Program-made: the position numbers and the translations under genes
In this document: positions 54,203 through 63,039 of the stretch, one piece after another
Layout of the letters: every line of letters starts with the position of its first letter
Numbering within the stretch: the stretch's first letter is position 1
Assembly (NCBI GenBank): GCA_009840735.1
Contig: VXNF01000058.1
Span: 82,531 to 146,530 of the forward strand
DNA from: Acidimicrobiia bacterium
GTDB lineage: Bacteria > Actinomycetota > Acidimicrobiia > Acidimicrobiales > CATQHL01
DNA length: 64,000 nucleotides
Reading direction: 5' to 3'
Notes under the pieces: generated by a model
Seen by the model: the letters and a program-made list of their open reading frames with translations, nothing else
Databases searched by the model: none
What the model was told of the DNA's origin: nothing

Positions 54203-55561
54203 ATGCACGACGACCTGACGGGCGAATCCCTAGCGGCGCTAGGCGACCGAGTCGTGGCCCAGGCCCGCCACGGCGAGGAGATCGAGGTCGTGGCGGTCCG
54301 GTCTGCTGAGACCGACGTCCGCGCCTGGGACGGCGGGGTGGAGTCGTTCGCCTCCGCCACCGCGGACGGCGTGGGCATCAGAGTCGTGATCGACCAGCGG
54401 CAGGGCTTCGCACACTGCGGCAGTCACGACGAGGCGATCGTGGCCGAGACCCTGGCGGAGGCGCGCGACAACGCCGCCTTCGGCACCCCCGACGAGTTCC
54501 TCGGCGTGGCGGCGCCCGACGGCGTGTCTGCTCCCAATCTGGAACTCTGGCGCCCGGAACTGGCCGAGGTGGCGCCCGAGACGAAGATCGACCTGGCCCT
54601 CGAACTCGAGCGGGCGGCGCTGGCTGGCGACCGGCGCATCCGCGGCGTGGAGTCCGCCGACTACGCCGACACGCTGTCGGTGGGGGCGGTTGTCACGACG
54701 AGCGGCATCCGCTCGATCGACCGGAGTTCTGGCTGCCATCTCTCGGTGTTCTCCGTTGCGTCCGCTGGCGAGGACACACAGACCGGATTCGGTTTCAGCG
54801 TGGGCCGCGGCCTCGACGAACTGGACGTTCAAGAGGCGGCCGAGGGCGCCGTCGAGCGGGCTGTGCGGCTGCTCGGTGCCCGCAAGCCTGCCACGACGCG
54901 CACCACCGTCGTCTTCGACCCGTGGGTGACGGCGCAGTTCCTGGGACTCGTCGGCGCCACGCTCTCGGGCGAGGCGGTCGTGACGAACCGCTCGCTGTTC
55001 GCGGACCGGCTCGGCGAGCCGGTGGCCTCGACTCGGCTGTCGCTGACCGACGACCCCACCGACGCCGCCGCGTTCGGCGCCGGTCCCTTCGACGGCGAGG
55101 GACTGGCCACCCGCCGCAACGAGTTGATCGGCGCGGGTGTGTTGCAGCGCTTCCTGCACAACAGCTACACCGCCCGCCGCGTCGGCACGGCCTCCACCGG
55201 CTCGGCGGTGCGGGGCTACGCCTCGGTCCCCGGCGTGGGTGCCATGGCGCTGGCGGTGGCCCCGGGCGACTGCGGCGCCGCCGAGTTGGTCGCCGGCATC
55301 GAGGACGGCGTCCTGGTGCAAGAGGTGAGCGGGCTGCACTCGGGCGTGAACCTGGTGAGCGGGGACTTCTCGACCGGCGCCGAGGGGCTGCGCATCCGCA
55401 ACGGCGAGTTGGCTGAGCCCATCCGGGAGTTCACGGTGGCCTCGACGTTGCAACGCATGCTGCTGGACGTCGTAGCGGTGGGCAGCGACCTCACTCGGCT
55501 GCCGATGACGGCCGCCGGCGTCACCCTGGTCGTCGCCGACGTGACGGTCTCGGGGGAGTGA
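54203..55561 (+). CDS. TldE/PmbA-like peptidase subunit
   Basis: 452 aa. Lacks the HExxxH of TldD, as expected of the TldE partner. RSIDRSSGCHLSVFSVA, VVFDPWVTAQFLGLV and the C-terminal SGVNLVSGDFSTGAEGLRIR are PmbA/TldE features. Forms the tldD-tldE pair, 36 nt apart. Confidence 0.9.
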   Translation: MHDDLTGESLAALGDRVVAQARHGEEIEVVAVRSAETDVRAWDGGVESFASATADGVGIRVVIDQRQGFAHCGSHDEAIVAETLAEARDNAAFGTPDEFLGVAAPDGVSAPNLELWRPELAEVAPETKIDLALELERAALAGDRRIRGVESADYADTLSVGAVVTTSGIRSIDRSSGCHLSVFSVASAGEDTQTGFGFSVGRGLDELDVQEAAEGAVERAVRLLGARKPATTRTTVVFDPWVTAQFLGLVGATLSGEAVVTNRSLFADRLGEPVASTRLSLTDDPTDAAAFGAGPFDGEGLATRRNELIGAGVLQRFLHNSYTARRVGTASTGSAVRGYASVPGVGAMALAVAPGDCGAAELVAGIEDGVLVQEVSGLHSGVNLVSGDFSTGAEGLRIRNGELAEPIREFTVASTLQRMLLDVVAVGSDLTRLPMTAAGVTLVVADVTVSGE

Positions 55562-55595
55562 GCGCGCCGGTGGGCTGACCGGCGCCGGGCGAGCG

Positions 55596-56435
55596 ATGTC
55601 GGTTCTCGAGGCGATCCTCCTCGGCATCCTGCAGGGGCTCACGGAGTTCCTGCCGATCTCCTCCAGCGGCCACCTGCAGCTCGTCACGTGGCTGGCCGGC
55701 TGGGTGCCGTTCGACGGCGATCCGAGCCTCTGGACGGCCTTCGAGGTGGCCCTGCACGTCGGCACCCTGGCGGGCGTGCTGGCGACCTTCGGGCGGGAGG
55801 TCGCCGGGCTCGTGTCGGCGGGCGCTCGCCACGTCGCGGGGCGGCGCAGCGCTGAGGGCCGCCGGGCCTGGCTGCTGGTGCTGGCGGCGGTGCCGGCGGG
55901 GATCGTGGGCACCGCGGCGGGGACCGCGTTGGAACGCAACGAACGAGTCTGGGTCACCGGCTGCACGCTGGCGGTCTTCGGGGTGTGGCTCTGGTGGGCC
56001 GATCGCCGCAGCGGGACCCGCCCCGAGGCTGCCCTGGGGGGCGCCGACGCCGTCGCGCTCGGCGTTTCGCAAGCGCTGGCGCTGGTCCCCGGGGTGTCCC
56101 GGGCGGGCGCGGTGATGACCGCCGCCCGCCTCCGGGGCCACTCTCGCCTCGAAGCCGCCCGGCTCGCCATGTTGATGAGCGTTCCGGTCATCGCCGGGGC
56201 TGCGGTCTACAAACTGATTGACCTGGGCGGCTTCTCGGGCATTCCCGCCGAGGCGCGGGCGGCGTTCATTTCCGGGACGGTCGCGGCGGCGCTGTCGGGC
56301 TGGGCGGCGGTGGCGCTCCTCGTAGCGCTCGTGCGCCGCGTCGGCTTCGCCCCGTTCGCGGTGTACCGGGTCGTCCTGGGCGTCTCGGTGCTGGCGCTCA
56401 TGGCGACCTCCTTCCGCAACACCCCCTGGCTCTGA
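55596..56435 (+). CDS. uppP: Undecaprenyl-diphosphatase
   Basis: 279-aa membrane protein of the UppP/BacA family. GILQGLTEFLPISSSGHLQL at residues 11-30 and LVPGVSRAGAVMTAARLRG are the two active-site motifs; about eight membrane helices. Recycles the wall lipid carrier. Converges with the SAF-domain gene on the other strand. Confidence 0.95.
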   Translation: MSVLEAILLGILQGLTEFLPISSSGHLQLVTWLAGWVPFDGDPSLWTAFEVALHVGTLAGVLATFGREVAGLVSAGARHVAGRRSAEGRRAWLLVLAAVPAGIVGTAAGTALERNERVWVTGCTLAVFGVWLWWADRRSGTRPEAALGGADAVALGVSQALALVPGVSRAGAVMTAARLRGHSRLEAARLAMLMSVPVIAGAAVYKLIDLGGFSGIPAEARAAFISGTVAAALSGWAAVALLVALVRRVGFAPFAVYRVVLGVSVLALMATSFRNTPWL

Positions 56436-56491
56436 GCCGCCCCACGAGGCGACGTGGTCTGGCGCCGGCGGGCGCGGAATGTTCGGCCGTC

Positions 56492-57175
56492 CTAGCTCGT
56501 GGCCTCAGCGGGCGGGGGGCTGACGGCGACGACGGTGACGGCGCCCCAGACGAGCGCCGAGACGGTCGGTTCCACTTCGCTCGCCTGGATCGCCACTGTC
56601 ACGGCCTCCTCGTCGAGCTCCAAGACGGTGGCGCGGCGCGCCACCGTGTGGGCGGCGGGCGCCGCATCGGTGGCGAAGCTGTCGAAGACGGCGACGAGGC
56701 TGACCGAGTCGCCCGGGCGCACCGGCGGCACCCCGTAGGCCGTCGGCACAGACACAGCGGCCACGTCCGGGGGCAGGCGGCTGCTGAGCCCGCCGCTGAG
56801 GCCCGCCACGCGCTCGCCGTGAACCACCTCCCCCGGATAGATCGCGGCGGCGGCGACCGCGCCCGCGGCGAGTTCGCCGACCGCCCCGGGGGGGACCGCC
56901 GCGGCAGGCCGCGACTCCCAGCGGACGGACTCAGAGTTCAGCGGTTCGCCGGCCCGAACGAGGCTGACCGCCACGGGCACCTGGCGAAGGTCGCCGTAGA
57001 CCTCCTCGAGTCCGCGCTGGCGGTCGGATTGGCGCGTCACCCCCACGACGGTGGCGACGACGAGCAGCGCCACAGCGCTCCAGTACACGAGCGGGCGGCG
57101 CAGCCAGCGGTACAGGGCGGATCGGTGCCAGGCGGGGGACTCGGCACGGCGGCGCAATGGGGACGGTGGCGGCAT
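56492..57175 (-). CDS. SAF-domain membrane-anchored protein (CpaB/RcpC-like)
   Basis: 227 aa. A basic N-terminus, one membrane helix (VYWSAVALLVVATVVGV), then a SAF domain (VPVAVSLVRAGEPLNSESVR, ... IYPGEVVHGERVA). CpaB-type proteins belong to tad pilus loci, but no tad genes are here, and family members in actinobacteria occur alone. AGAGGAAG precedes the ATG. Confidence 0.7.
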   Translation of the reverse strand: MPPPSPLRRRAESPAWHRSALYRWLRRPLVYWSAVALLVVATVVGVTRQSDRQRGLEEVYGDLRQVPVAVSLVRAGEPLNSESVRWESRPAAAVPPGAVGELAAGAVAAAAIYPGEVVHGERVAGLSGGLSSRLPPDVAAVSVPTAYGVPPVRPGDSVSLVAVFDSFATDAAPAAHTVARRATVLELDEEAVTVAIQASEVEPTVSALVWGAVTVVAVSPPPAEATS

Positions 57176-57326
57176 AGCAGGCTTCCTCTCGCCGGTGGGG
57201 ATTGGGGGGGAAGCCGCGCCGGCCACTCGACGCCGAGGCTCATCGTACCGGCAGTCGCCCGGCGTTCCGCGAGCGGCGTGTCGCTGGATCGCTCGCTCGG
57301 GGTTACAGCCGCCCGGCGCGGGGTGC

Positions 57327-58157
57327 CTAGCGTCGCTGGGCGGGAATGTCGGGGGAGAGCGGAGGCCCCGCCCGATCACCGCAGCAGGCGGGCCGGGCGG
57401 CGGCGAGGTCGCCCACGAGGCGTCCGATGAGGCGGCGCACACGGGCGAGGTTCTGGTTGAAGACAGCGAGCACCTGCTCGTGGCTGACCGGTTCGGCGCC
57501 CGTGTCGCCGATCACCCCTGCGTCGTAGTCGGTGACGAGTGCGATCCCGGCGAAGCACATGCCGAGCTCGGCTGCGAGCGGCGCCTCGGGCACCTGGGTC
57601 ATGTTGACGATGTCGCCGCCGAGCGCGCCGAACCAGGCCGACTCGGCGCGAGTCGAAAAGCGCGGGCCCTGAATGACCACGACCGTGCCGCCGTCGTGCA
57701 CGCTGATGCCCTCGGCGCGGGCCGCCTCGACGGCGGCGCCCCGCAGCGCCGAACAGTAGGGGTCGGCGAAGGTCACATGATGGGTCTCGGGTCCGTCGTA
57801 GTAGGTCTGGCTGCGGCCCTGGGTTCGGTCCACGATCTGGTCGCAGACCACGAAGTCACCCGGCGCGATGTGCCGCTGCAGCGAGCCGCAGGAGAACGGT
57901 GCCAGCAGGGTCGACACCCCGACCGAGCGCAGCGCCCACAGGTTCGCCCGGTAGGGCACCCGGTGAGCCGGGTACTCGTGGTCCTCGCCGTGGCGCGCCA
58001 GGAATGCCACGTCCCGGCCGGCGAAGCGCCCGAGACGCAGCGCGGCCGCCGGTGGGCCGTACGGCGTGTCGATCTCGACGGAGCGCAGCCCCTCGGCTAG
58101 GGAGTAGAAGCCGCTCCCGCCGAGGATCCCCACCAGCGCGCCGGCGGGGGCGGTCAT
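57327..58157 (-). CDS. mtnP: S-methyl-5'-thioadenosine phosphorylase
   Basis: 276 aa. GILGGSGFYSLAE, LARHGEDHEYPAHRVPYRAN, ETHHVTFADPYC and NMTQVPEAPLAAELGM define the MTAP/PNP class; phosphate and base-binding regions are complete. Cleaves MTA to adenine and methylthioribose-1-phosphate. Some family members prefer 6-oxopurines, so the substrate is a family-level guess. 22 nt after fmdB, so probably one transcript. Confidence 0.85.
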   Translation of the reverse strand: MTAPAGALVGILGGSGFYSLAEGLRSVEIDTPYGPPAAALRLGRFAGRDVAFLARHGEDHEYPAHRVPYRANLWALRSVGVSTLLAPFSCGSLQRHIAPGDFVVCDQIVDRTQGRSQTYYDGPETHHVTFADPYCSALRGAAVEAARAEGISVHDGGTVVVIQGPRFSTRAESAWFGALGGDIVNMTQVPEAPLAAELGMCFAGIALVTDYDAGVIGDTGAEPVSHEQVLAVFNQNLARVRRLIGRLVGDLAAARPACCGDRAGPPLSPDIPAQRR

Positions 58158-58179
58158 TGTGCCGCCGGACCGGGAGACG

Positions 58180-58590
58180 TCACGGCGAGGCGGCGCCTGC
58201 GGGAGTGCGGTCGCCCTTCGCCTTGTCCCCGCGGGAGGGTTCCTTGGCCCCGCTCGGGGACTTGTCCCCGTCGGCTGTCTTCTCGGCTGCGGTCTTGGCC
58301 CCGCTGCCGTCGGACTCCGAGGCGGCCTCGGCGGGCGCCTTGTCCTTGCTCCCGTTGCCGGTGCGGCCAGTTGCGGCGCGGCTGTCGGTCTTGTAGAAGC
58401 CGTCGCCCTTGAAGGTGATCGAGGGGGCGGTGAAGACCTTGCGAACGTCGCCCTCGCCGGGGGCGGCGCAGGCGGGCGGGCTGTGCTCGGAGGCGGCGGT
58501 GGGGCAGGTCGTCAGGCTGTCGTCGCTGAAGCTCTGCTGGACCTCGAAGCGGGCGTCACAGGTTCGACAGCGGTACTGGTAGGTGGGCAT
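58180..58590 (-). CDS. FmdB-family zinc ribbon protein with long acidic/basic tail
   Basis: 136 aa. MPTYQYRCRTCDARFEVQQS is the FmdB opening with CxxC at Cys8/Cys11. The second half of the ribbon is stretched: Cys29 and Cys41 lie in TTCPTAASEHSPPACAAP instead of a CxxC. VRKVFTAPSITFKGDGFYKTD is the conserved end, then about 65 residues of Lys/Ala/Ser/Gly-rich tail. GAGGAGC precedes the ATG; TATAGG-type -10 about 60 nt upstream. Confidence 0.82.
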   Translation of the reverse strand: MPTYQYRCRTCDARFEVQQSFSDDSLTTCPTAASEHSPPACAAPGEGDVRKVFTAPSITFKGDGFYKTDSRAATGRTGNGSKDKAPAEAASESDGSGAKTAAEKTADGDKSPSGAKEPSRGDKAKGDRTPAGAASP

Positions 58591-58755
58591 GTGCTCCTCG
58601 CGTTCGACGCCGTGGGGCGACGGGAACGACTCACGGACCGACCGCCAACCCTATAGCCGCCGCCATTGCGCGCCACGCCGGCGACCCGCTCGGACCTCCG
58701 GGCGCGCCGCACCGGGCGCCGCGGTGTGACTGTGACATGAGCCGCAGGTCTGATC

Positions 58756-58761
58756 TAACAT
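58756..58761 (+). promoter_or_regulatory. -10 box of plsY, likely leaderless
   Basis: TAACAT lies 6 nt before the GTG start. Confidence 0.4.
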
Positions 58762-58767
58762 GATGCC

Positions 58768-59391
58768 GTGAGCGCGTGGTGGCTGCTGGTCCCCCTGGCG
58801 TACCTGCTGGGCACCTTCCCGACGGCGCACCTCGTGGGTCGCCTCGTCGGCCACGACCCCATGAACGAGGGATCGTGCAATCCGGGGGCGACCAACATGT
58901 ACCGCGTGGCGGGCCGGGGTGCCGGCGCCCTCGTCCTCCTCGGCGACTTGATCAAGGGCTTGGCCCCCACGCTGGTGGCGTTGCTGCTGGCTGGGCGGCC
59001 GGTGGCCATGGGCTGCGCTGTGGCGGCCGTGCTGGGCCACATCGCGCCGCTGACTCGCCGCCTGCGCGGCGGCAAGGGCGTCGCCACCTACGGCGGGGCG
59101 TCGCTGGCGATGTGGTCGTTCGCGGCGCTCGGCGCCGTCGTGCTGTTCCTCGTCATCACGAAGTGGTCGGGACGTCCCTCGGTCGGGTCGCTGGTGGCCG
59201 TGCCGCTGCTGCCGGTCGGCGTCGGCATCCAGGTGGTTTTCGGCTCGGTGGGTTGGTGGGAGCCGGTCCTGCTGTCGGCGGTGGCGATGGTGATCGTGGG
59301 GATGCACTGGCGCAACATCGTGCGTCTCAGCCGGGGAGAGGAAGCGAGGCTCCCCAACGTCTTCACGCGGCGGCGGGCCACGACTCTGTGA
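58768..59391 (+). CDS. plsY: Glycerol-3-phosphate acyltransferase PlsY
   Basis: 207-aa membrane enzyme transferring acyl groups from acyl-phosphate to glycerol-3-phosphate. The three loops are present: GSCNPGATNMYRVAG, DLIKG and GGKGVATYGG. About five membrane helices. Stop overlaps the moeA GTG (GTGA). Confidence 0.93.
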   Translation: MSAWWLLVPLAYLLGTFPTAHLVGRLVGHDPMNEGSCNPGATNMYRVAGRGAGALVLLGDLIKGLAPTLVALLLAGRPVAMGCAVAAVLGHIAPLTRRLRGGKGVATYGGASLAMWSFAALGAVVLFLVITKWSGRPSVGSLVAVPLLPVGVGIQVVFGSVGWWEPVLLSAVAMVIVGMHWRNIVRLSRGEEARLPNVFTRRRATTL

Positions 59392-60614
59392 TCCCCCTCA
59401 CCGAGGCGCAGCAGGTCGTCCTCGACCGCTGCGCACCGCTGGGTACGGTCACGCTGCCGTTGGTCGAAGCGCTCGGCTGTGTGACTGCCGGCGCCGTAAC
59501 CGCCGCCGAGGCGGTCCCGGCGTTCGACAACACGGCCATGGACGGCTACGCGGTGCGCGCCGCCGACACCGCTTCGGCGCCGGTGACCTTGGAGGTCGTG
59601 GGCACGCTGGCGGCCGGAGCAGCCCCCGAGCGGGCTGTCGGGGCCTCGGAGGCGGTGCGCATCATGACCGGCGCGCCCATCCCGCCCGGTGCCGACGCCG
59701 TCATCATGGTTGAGCGCACTCGAGCGCTCGAAGGCGGCGGGCGGGTCGTCGCCGAGGCCAGCGTGCCGGCGGGCAACCACGTTCGCCGAGCGGGCGAGGA
59801 CCTTCAGGCGGGCACCGTGGTGTTCCAGCCGGGCGAGGTCCTGCAGCCCGCCCACGTGGGCGTGCTGGCCGGGCTGGGCATCCACGCCGTCGAGGTGGTG
59901 CGCCGCCCGCGGGTGGGCGTGGTCTCCACCGGCGACGAGTTGGTGGACGGCCCCGAGCCGCTGGCGCTGGGGCAGGTGCGCGACTCCAACCGCTACTCGC
60001 TGCTCAGCCTGGTGAGCGAGGCCGGTCTCGAGGGCGTCGACCTGGGCCTGGTGCGCGACGACCCGGAGGCCATCCGAGCTGCAATCGCCCGGGGCGTCGA
60101 GACCTGCGACGCCGTGCTCACCAGCGGCGGCGTCAGCATGGGCGACTACGACTGCGTCAAAGTCGTCCTCGACGAGATGGGCGAGATGTCCTGGATGCAG
60201 GTGGCCATCAAGCCGGCCAAGCCGTTCGCGTTCGGGCTCGTGGGCGGCACGCCGGTGTTCGGCCTGCCGGGCAACACGGTCAGTTCTATGGTGTCCTTCG
60301 AACTGCTGGCGCGCCCTGCGCTCCGCCAGATGATGGGACACACCCAGCTGCATCGCCCCCGTGTGCAGGCGACCGCCGCCGCCCCTTTGCGCCGCCGCCC
60401 CGACGGCAAGATCCACTTCGCCCGCGTGGTCTGGTCCTATAGCGGTGGCCGCTACGAGGTTCGCTCGGCGGGCGGCCAGGGCTCACATCAGCTGTCCGCG
60501 TTGGCTGCGGCCAACGGTCTGGCGGTCCTGGCGGACGGGCACGGCGCCGAACCCGGCGACGTCGTCGAACTGATCCGCCTGCACGAGTTCAGCCGCGGCG
60601 GCTGGCACCGGTAG
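59388..60614 (+). CDS. moeA: Molybdopterin molybdotransferase MoeA (or Glp-like homologue)
   Basis: 408 aa. Domain order matches MoeA/gephyrin E: PAFDNTAMDGYAVRA, IMTGAPIPPGADAVIMVE, STGDELVDG, LTSGGVSMGDYDCVK, KPAKPFAFG and GLPGNTVSSMVSFELL. Inserts molybdate into molybdopterin. In Corynebacteriales a MoeA-like protein (Glp) works with membrane protein GlpR in cell division; with moaA, moaC and a SepX/GlpR-like gene next door both readings are possible. GTG start overlaps plsY. Confidence 0.88.
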   Translation: MIPLTEAQQVVLDRCAPLGTVTLPLVEALGCVTAGAVTAAEAVPAFDNTAMDGYAVRAADTASAPVTLEVVGTLAAGAAPERAVGASEAVRIMTGAPIPPGADAVIMVERTRALEGGGRVVAEASVPAGNHVRRAGEDLQAGTVVFQPGEVLQPAHVGVLAGLGIHAVEVVRRPRVGVVSTGDELVDGPEPLALGQVRDSNRYSLLSLVSEAGLEGVDLGLVRDDPEAIRAAIARGVETCDAVLTSGGVSMGDYDCVKVVLDEMGEMSWMQVAIKPAKPFAFGLVGGTPVFGLPGNTVSSMVSFELLARPALRQMMGHTQLHRPRVQATAAAPLRRRPDGKIHFARVVWSYSGGRYEVRSAGGQGSHQLSALAAANGLAVLADGHGAEPGDVVELIRLHEFSRGGWHR

Positions 60615-60617
60615 TCT
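60612..60617 (+). promoter_or_regulatory. -10 box of moaA, likely leaderless
   Basis: TAGTCT lies 6 nt before the moaA ATG and overlaps the moeA stop. No Shine-Dalgarno. Confidence 0.45.
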
Positions 60618-60623
60618 GAGGCG

Positions 60624-61607
60624 ATGGCGGAGCGGCTCGTCGATACCTTCGGTCGGGTCCACCGCGATCTGCGCATCTCCGTCACCGACCGCTGCAATTT
60701 CCGCTGCACCTACTGCATGCCGCCCGAAGGCTTGGAATGGCTTCCCCGGTCGGAACTGCTGACGTTCGAGGAGATCGAGCGCGTCGCCCGGCTAGTTGTG
60801 GAGCGCTTCGACGTGAAGAGCATCCGGCTGACCGGCGGCGAGCCCACGGTGCGCGCCCGTCTCGCGGACCTGATCGGGATGCTGGCGCCGCTGGGGACCG
60901 ATCTCGCCCTGACCACCAACGGCGCCACGCTCGGCCTCCTGGCCGGGGATCTGGCCGCCGCCGGCCTGCGCCGGATCAACGTCTCCCTGGATTCGCTGCG
61001 GCCCGCCCGGTTCCGCGAGCTCACGCTGCGCGACGACCTTCACCGGGTGCTCGACGGCATCGACGCCGCCCTAGCCGCCGGATTCGACCCCGTGAAGGTC
61101 AACGTCGTGGTCATGGCTGGCCGCAACGACGACGAGCTCGTGGACTTCGCCGAGTTCGGGCGCCGCAAGGGCGTGGAGGTGCGGTTCATCGAGTACATGC
61201 CCCTCGACGCCGAGGAGGGATGGCGCGCCGGGTCGGTGGTGGGGCTCGCGGAGATCACCGAGCGCATCGGCGCGGCGTTCCCGTTCGAGGCTGTCCGGAG
61301 GGGCTCTGAGCCCGCGAGCCGTTTCCGCTACCTCGACGGCAAGGGTTCCTTCGGGGTGGTGGCCAGCGTGACCCAATCCTTCTGCGGGTCCTGTGACCGG
61401 ATCCGCCTCACCGCCGACGGTCAGTTCCGCAACTGCCTATTCGGCCTCGAGGAATACGACCTGCGGGGCCCGCTGCGCCGCGGCGCCGGCGACGACGAGT
61501 TGGCTGACATCGTGCGCGGCGCCGTGGGGGACAAGTGGGCGGGCCACAGCATCGGCAAAGTGCACTTCGTCCGGCCGGCCCGCTCGATGTCTCAGATCGG
61601 CGGCTGA
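60624..61607 (+). CDS. moaA: GTP 3',8-cyclase MoaA
   Basis: 327-aa radical SAM enzyme, first step of molybdenum cofactor synthesis. N-terminal cluster CNFRCTYC (CxxxCxxC); C-terminal cluster from SFCGSCDRIRLTADG and RNCLFG; the chain ends in a Gly-Gly pair required for activity in studied MoaA. Confidence 0.95.
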   Translation: MAERLVDTFGRVHRDLRISVTDRCNFRCTYCMPPEGLEWLPRSELLTFEEIERVARLVVERFDVKSIRLTGGEPTVRARLADLIGMLAPLGTDLALTTNGATLGLLAGDLAAAGLRRINVSLDSLRPARFRELTLRDDLHRVLDGIDAALAAGFDPVKVNVVVMAGRNDDELVDFAEFGRRKGVEVRFIEYMPLDAEEGWRAGSVVGLAEITERIGAAFPFEAVRRGSEPASRFRYLDGKGSFGVVASVTQSFCGSCDRIRLTADGQFRNCLFGLEEYDLRGPLRRGAGDDELADIVRGAVGDKWAGHSIGKVHFVRPARSMSQIGG

Positions 61608-61630
61608 GGCCGGCCGCTGGGCTCGGCGCA

Positions 61631-62116
61631 GTGAGCGATCTGGGGTTCACCCACCTCGACCCGCTGGGGCGGGCGCGCATGGTGGACGTCTCGGCCAAGG
61701 ATCCCACCCACCGCCGCGCCATCGCCCGCGCCCGCGTCAACATGAGTTCCGAGACCGCCTCGGCGGTCGCCCGCGGCGCTATCGGCAAGGGCGACGTTCT
61801 AGCGGTCGCCCGGGTGGCCGGCATCCAGGCCGCCAAGCGCACCCCCGACCTCATCCCGCTCTGCCATCCGCTGCTGGTGGGCTCGGTGCTGGTGAACTTC
61901 AGCATCGAGGACAGCCACATCGACGTGGAGGCCGAAGTCGAGACGCTGGACCGCACCGGCGTCGAGATGGAGGCGCTGACGGCCTGCGCGGTCGCCGCCC
62001 TCACCATCTATGACATGTGCAAGTCGCTGGACCGCTCGATGGTGATCAGTGACGTGTGCCTCTGGGAGAAGGCGGGCGGACGCTCGGGGACCTATCGCCG
62101 GGACGACGCCTCCTAG
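61631..62116 (+). CDS. moaC: Cyclic pyranopterin monophosphate synthase MoaC
   Basis: 161 aa. FTHLDPLGRARMVDVSAKDP, LIPLCHPLLVG, VETLDRTGVEMEALTACAVA and the catalytic-lysine segment VCLWEKAGGRSG are MoaC signatures. GTG start at 61631; the longer frame upstream overlaps the end of moaA. Confidence 0.94.
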   Translation: MSDLGFTHLDPLGRARMVDVSAKDPTHRRAIARARVNMSSETASAVARGAIGKGDVLAVARVAGIQAAKRTPDLIPLCHPLLVGSVLVNFSIEDSHIDVEAEVETLDRTGVEMEALTACAVAALTIYDMCKSLDRSMVISDVCLWEKAGGRSGTYRRDDAS

Positions 62117-62200
62117 TCGATCCTCGGCTCGCACATCAGCAGGCGCACCGGCGCGCGACGAGCAATCACAAGATATCCACAACTTAGGCCCCATCAAATG

Positions 62201-62206
62201 ACATAC
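62201..62206 (+). promoter_or_regulatory. -10 box before the SepX/GlpR-like gene
   Basis: CATACTTGTAG followed by AGGAGG and GTG; same hexamer context as the rimP promoter (TATACTTGTAG). The surrounding moaC downstream region (62117-62223) is A/T-richer than its flanks and holds no gene. Confidence 0.45.
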
Positions 62207-62223
62207 TTGTAGTAGGAGGCCCC

Positions 62224-62784
62224 GTGCCCGCATTCATGGAAACAGCCCTGATCCTCGCAGCGTTATGGGTGGCCGTGCTCGCGCCAAGGCTTTTACGGCG
62301 CCTTTCCCGTTTCCAGGGAGAGCGCAAGTACGCGTCGTCATCTCCGCTGCTGTCTGGATCCTCTCGGTACCAGAACGTCGTGCCTCTCACCGGCGTCGTG
62401 CAATTGACCCCGCCCCCGCGCGCCGCTCTGGTCACGCCGGGAATCGGCGTGGACCGCGACGGGTTGTCTCGGCTGCAGCGCGAGCAGGCCCGGGTGCGCC
62501 GCCGCAACATCCTGCTGGGACTGCTCGCTCTCGCCGCCATCACCCTGGCTGCGGCCATGGCCGCCGGCGGTGCCATGATCGGCGTGCATCTGTTCGTCGA
62601 CGTCCTCCTCGTGGCATACGTCGGGGCGCTCGCCGCGCGGCAGCGGCGCGTCCTCGAGCGCCACGCCAAGGTCACCGACATCGCCTTGGCTCGGCTGGCC
62701 GCGCACTCCTCGAACAGCCGGCCGCAATCCGCAGGCGACGAAGCCGCGATCAGCTTCATCACCCTCTCGGGCAGCCGCTCCTAG
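62224..62784 (+). CDS. Membrane protein, SepX/GlpR-like
   Basis: 186 aa. One N-terminal helix (LILAALWVAVLAPRLLRRL), a cytoplasmic basic stretch of about 70 residues, then two helices (about 95-115 and 120-140) and a hydrophilic tail. The layout and the place next to moeA/moaC match the actinobacterial divisome protein SepX/GlpR. I recognise it from topology and context rather than from a motif, so the name is tentative. GTG start after AGGAGG. Confidence 0.5.
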   Translation: MPAFMETALILAALWVAVLAPRLLRRLSRFQGERKYASSSPLLSGSSRYQNVVPLTGVVQLTPPPRAALVTPGIGVDRDGLSRLQREQARVRRRNILLGLLALAAITLAAAMAAGGAMIGVHLFVDVLLVAYVGALAARQRRVLERHAKVTDIALARLAAHSSNSRPQSAGDEAAISFITLSGSRS

Positions 62785-62909
62785 CGGCGCACCGTCGCGT
62801 CGGCCTCCGGCCAGCGCGCCCGGTGGGCGCTGAGGGCACCGGGCAGCCTTGCCGGGGCCAACCCGGCGCAGCAGACCTAGCCGGTGCCGGTACACTCCGT
62901 AGCCCGTTC

Positions 62910-62983
62910 GGGGGTGTAGCTCAGTTGGCTAGAGCGCTTCGTTCGCAACGAAGAGGTCGGCGGTTCGAGTCCGCTCACCTCCA
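62910..62983 (+). tRNA. tRNA-Ala (anticodon CGC)
   Basis: 74 nt forming a full cloverleaf: acceptor GGGGGTG/CACCTCC with the G3-U70 wobble that identifies alanine tRNA, D-stem GCTC/GAGC, anticodon stem CTTCG/CGAAG with loop TTCGCAA (anticodon CGC at 62944-62946), and T-arm GGTTCGAGTCC. CCA is not encoded. TACACT about 20 nt upstream is a plausible -10. Confidence 0.95.
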
Positions 62984-63039
62984 CGGTGAACCGATCGCAG
63001 TAGACGCCGGGAAAGATCGGTTCCGGAGAGATCGAGGAT

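Noticed and set aside
54239-56191. 650-codon minus-strand frame opposite the TldE-like gene and uppP
   Set aside because: Crosses two real genes antisense; composition is Arg/Ala/His-rich with no motif.
59088-60416. 442-codon minus-strand frame opposite plsY and moeA
   Set aside because: Antisense of clear MoeA domains.
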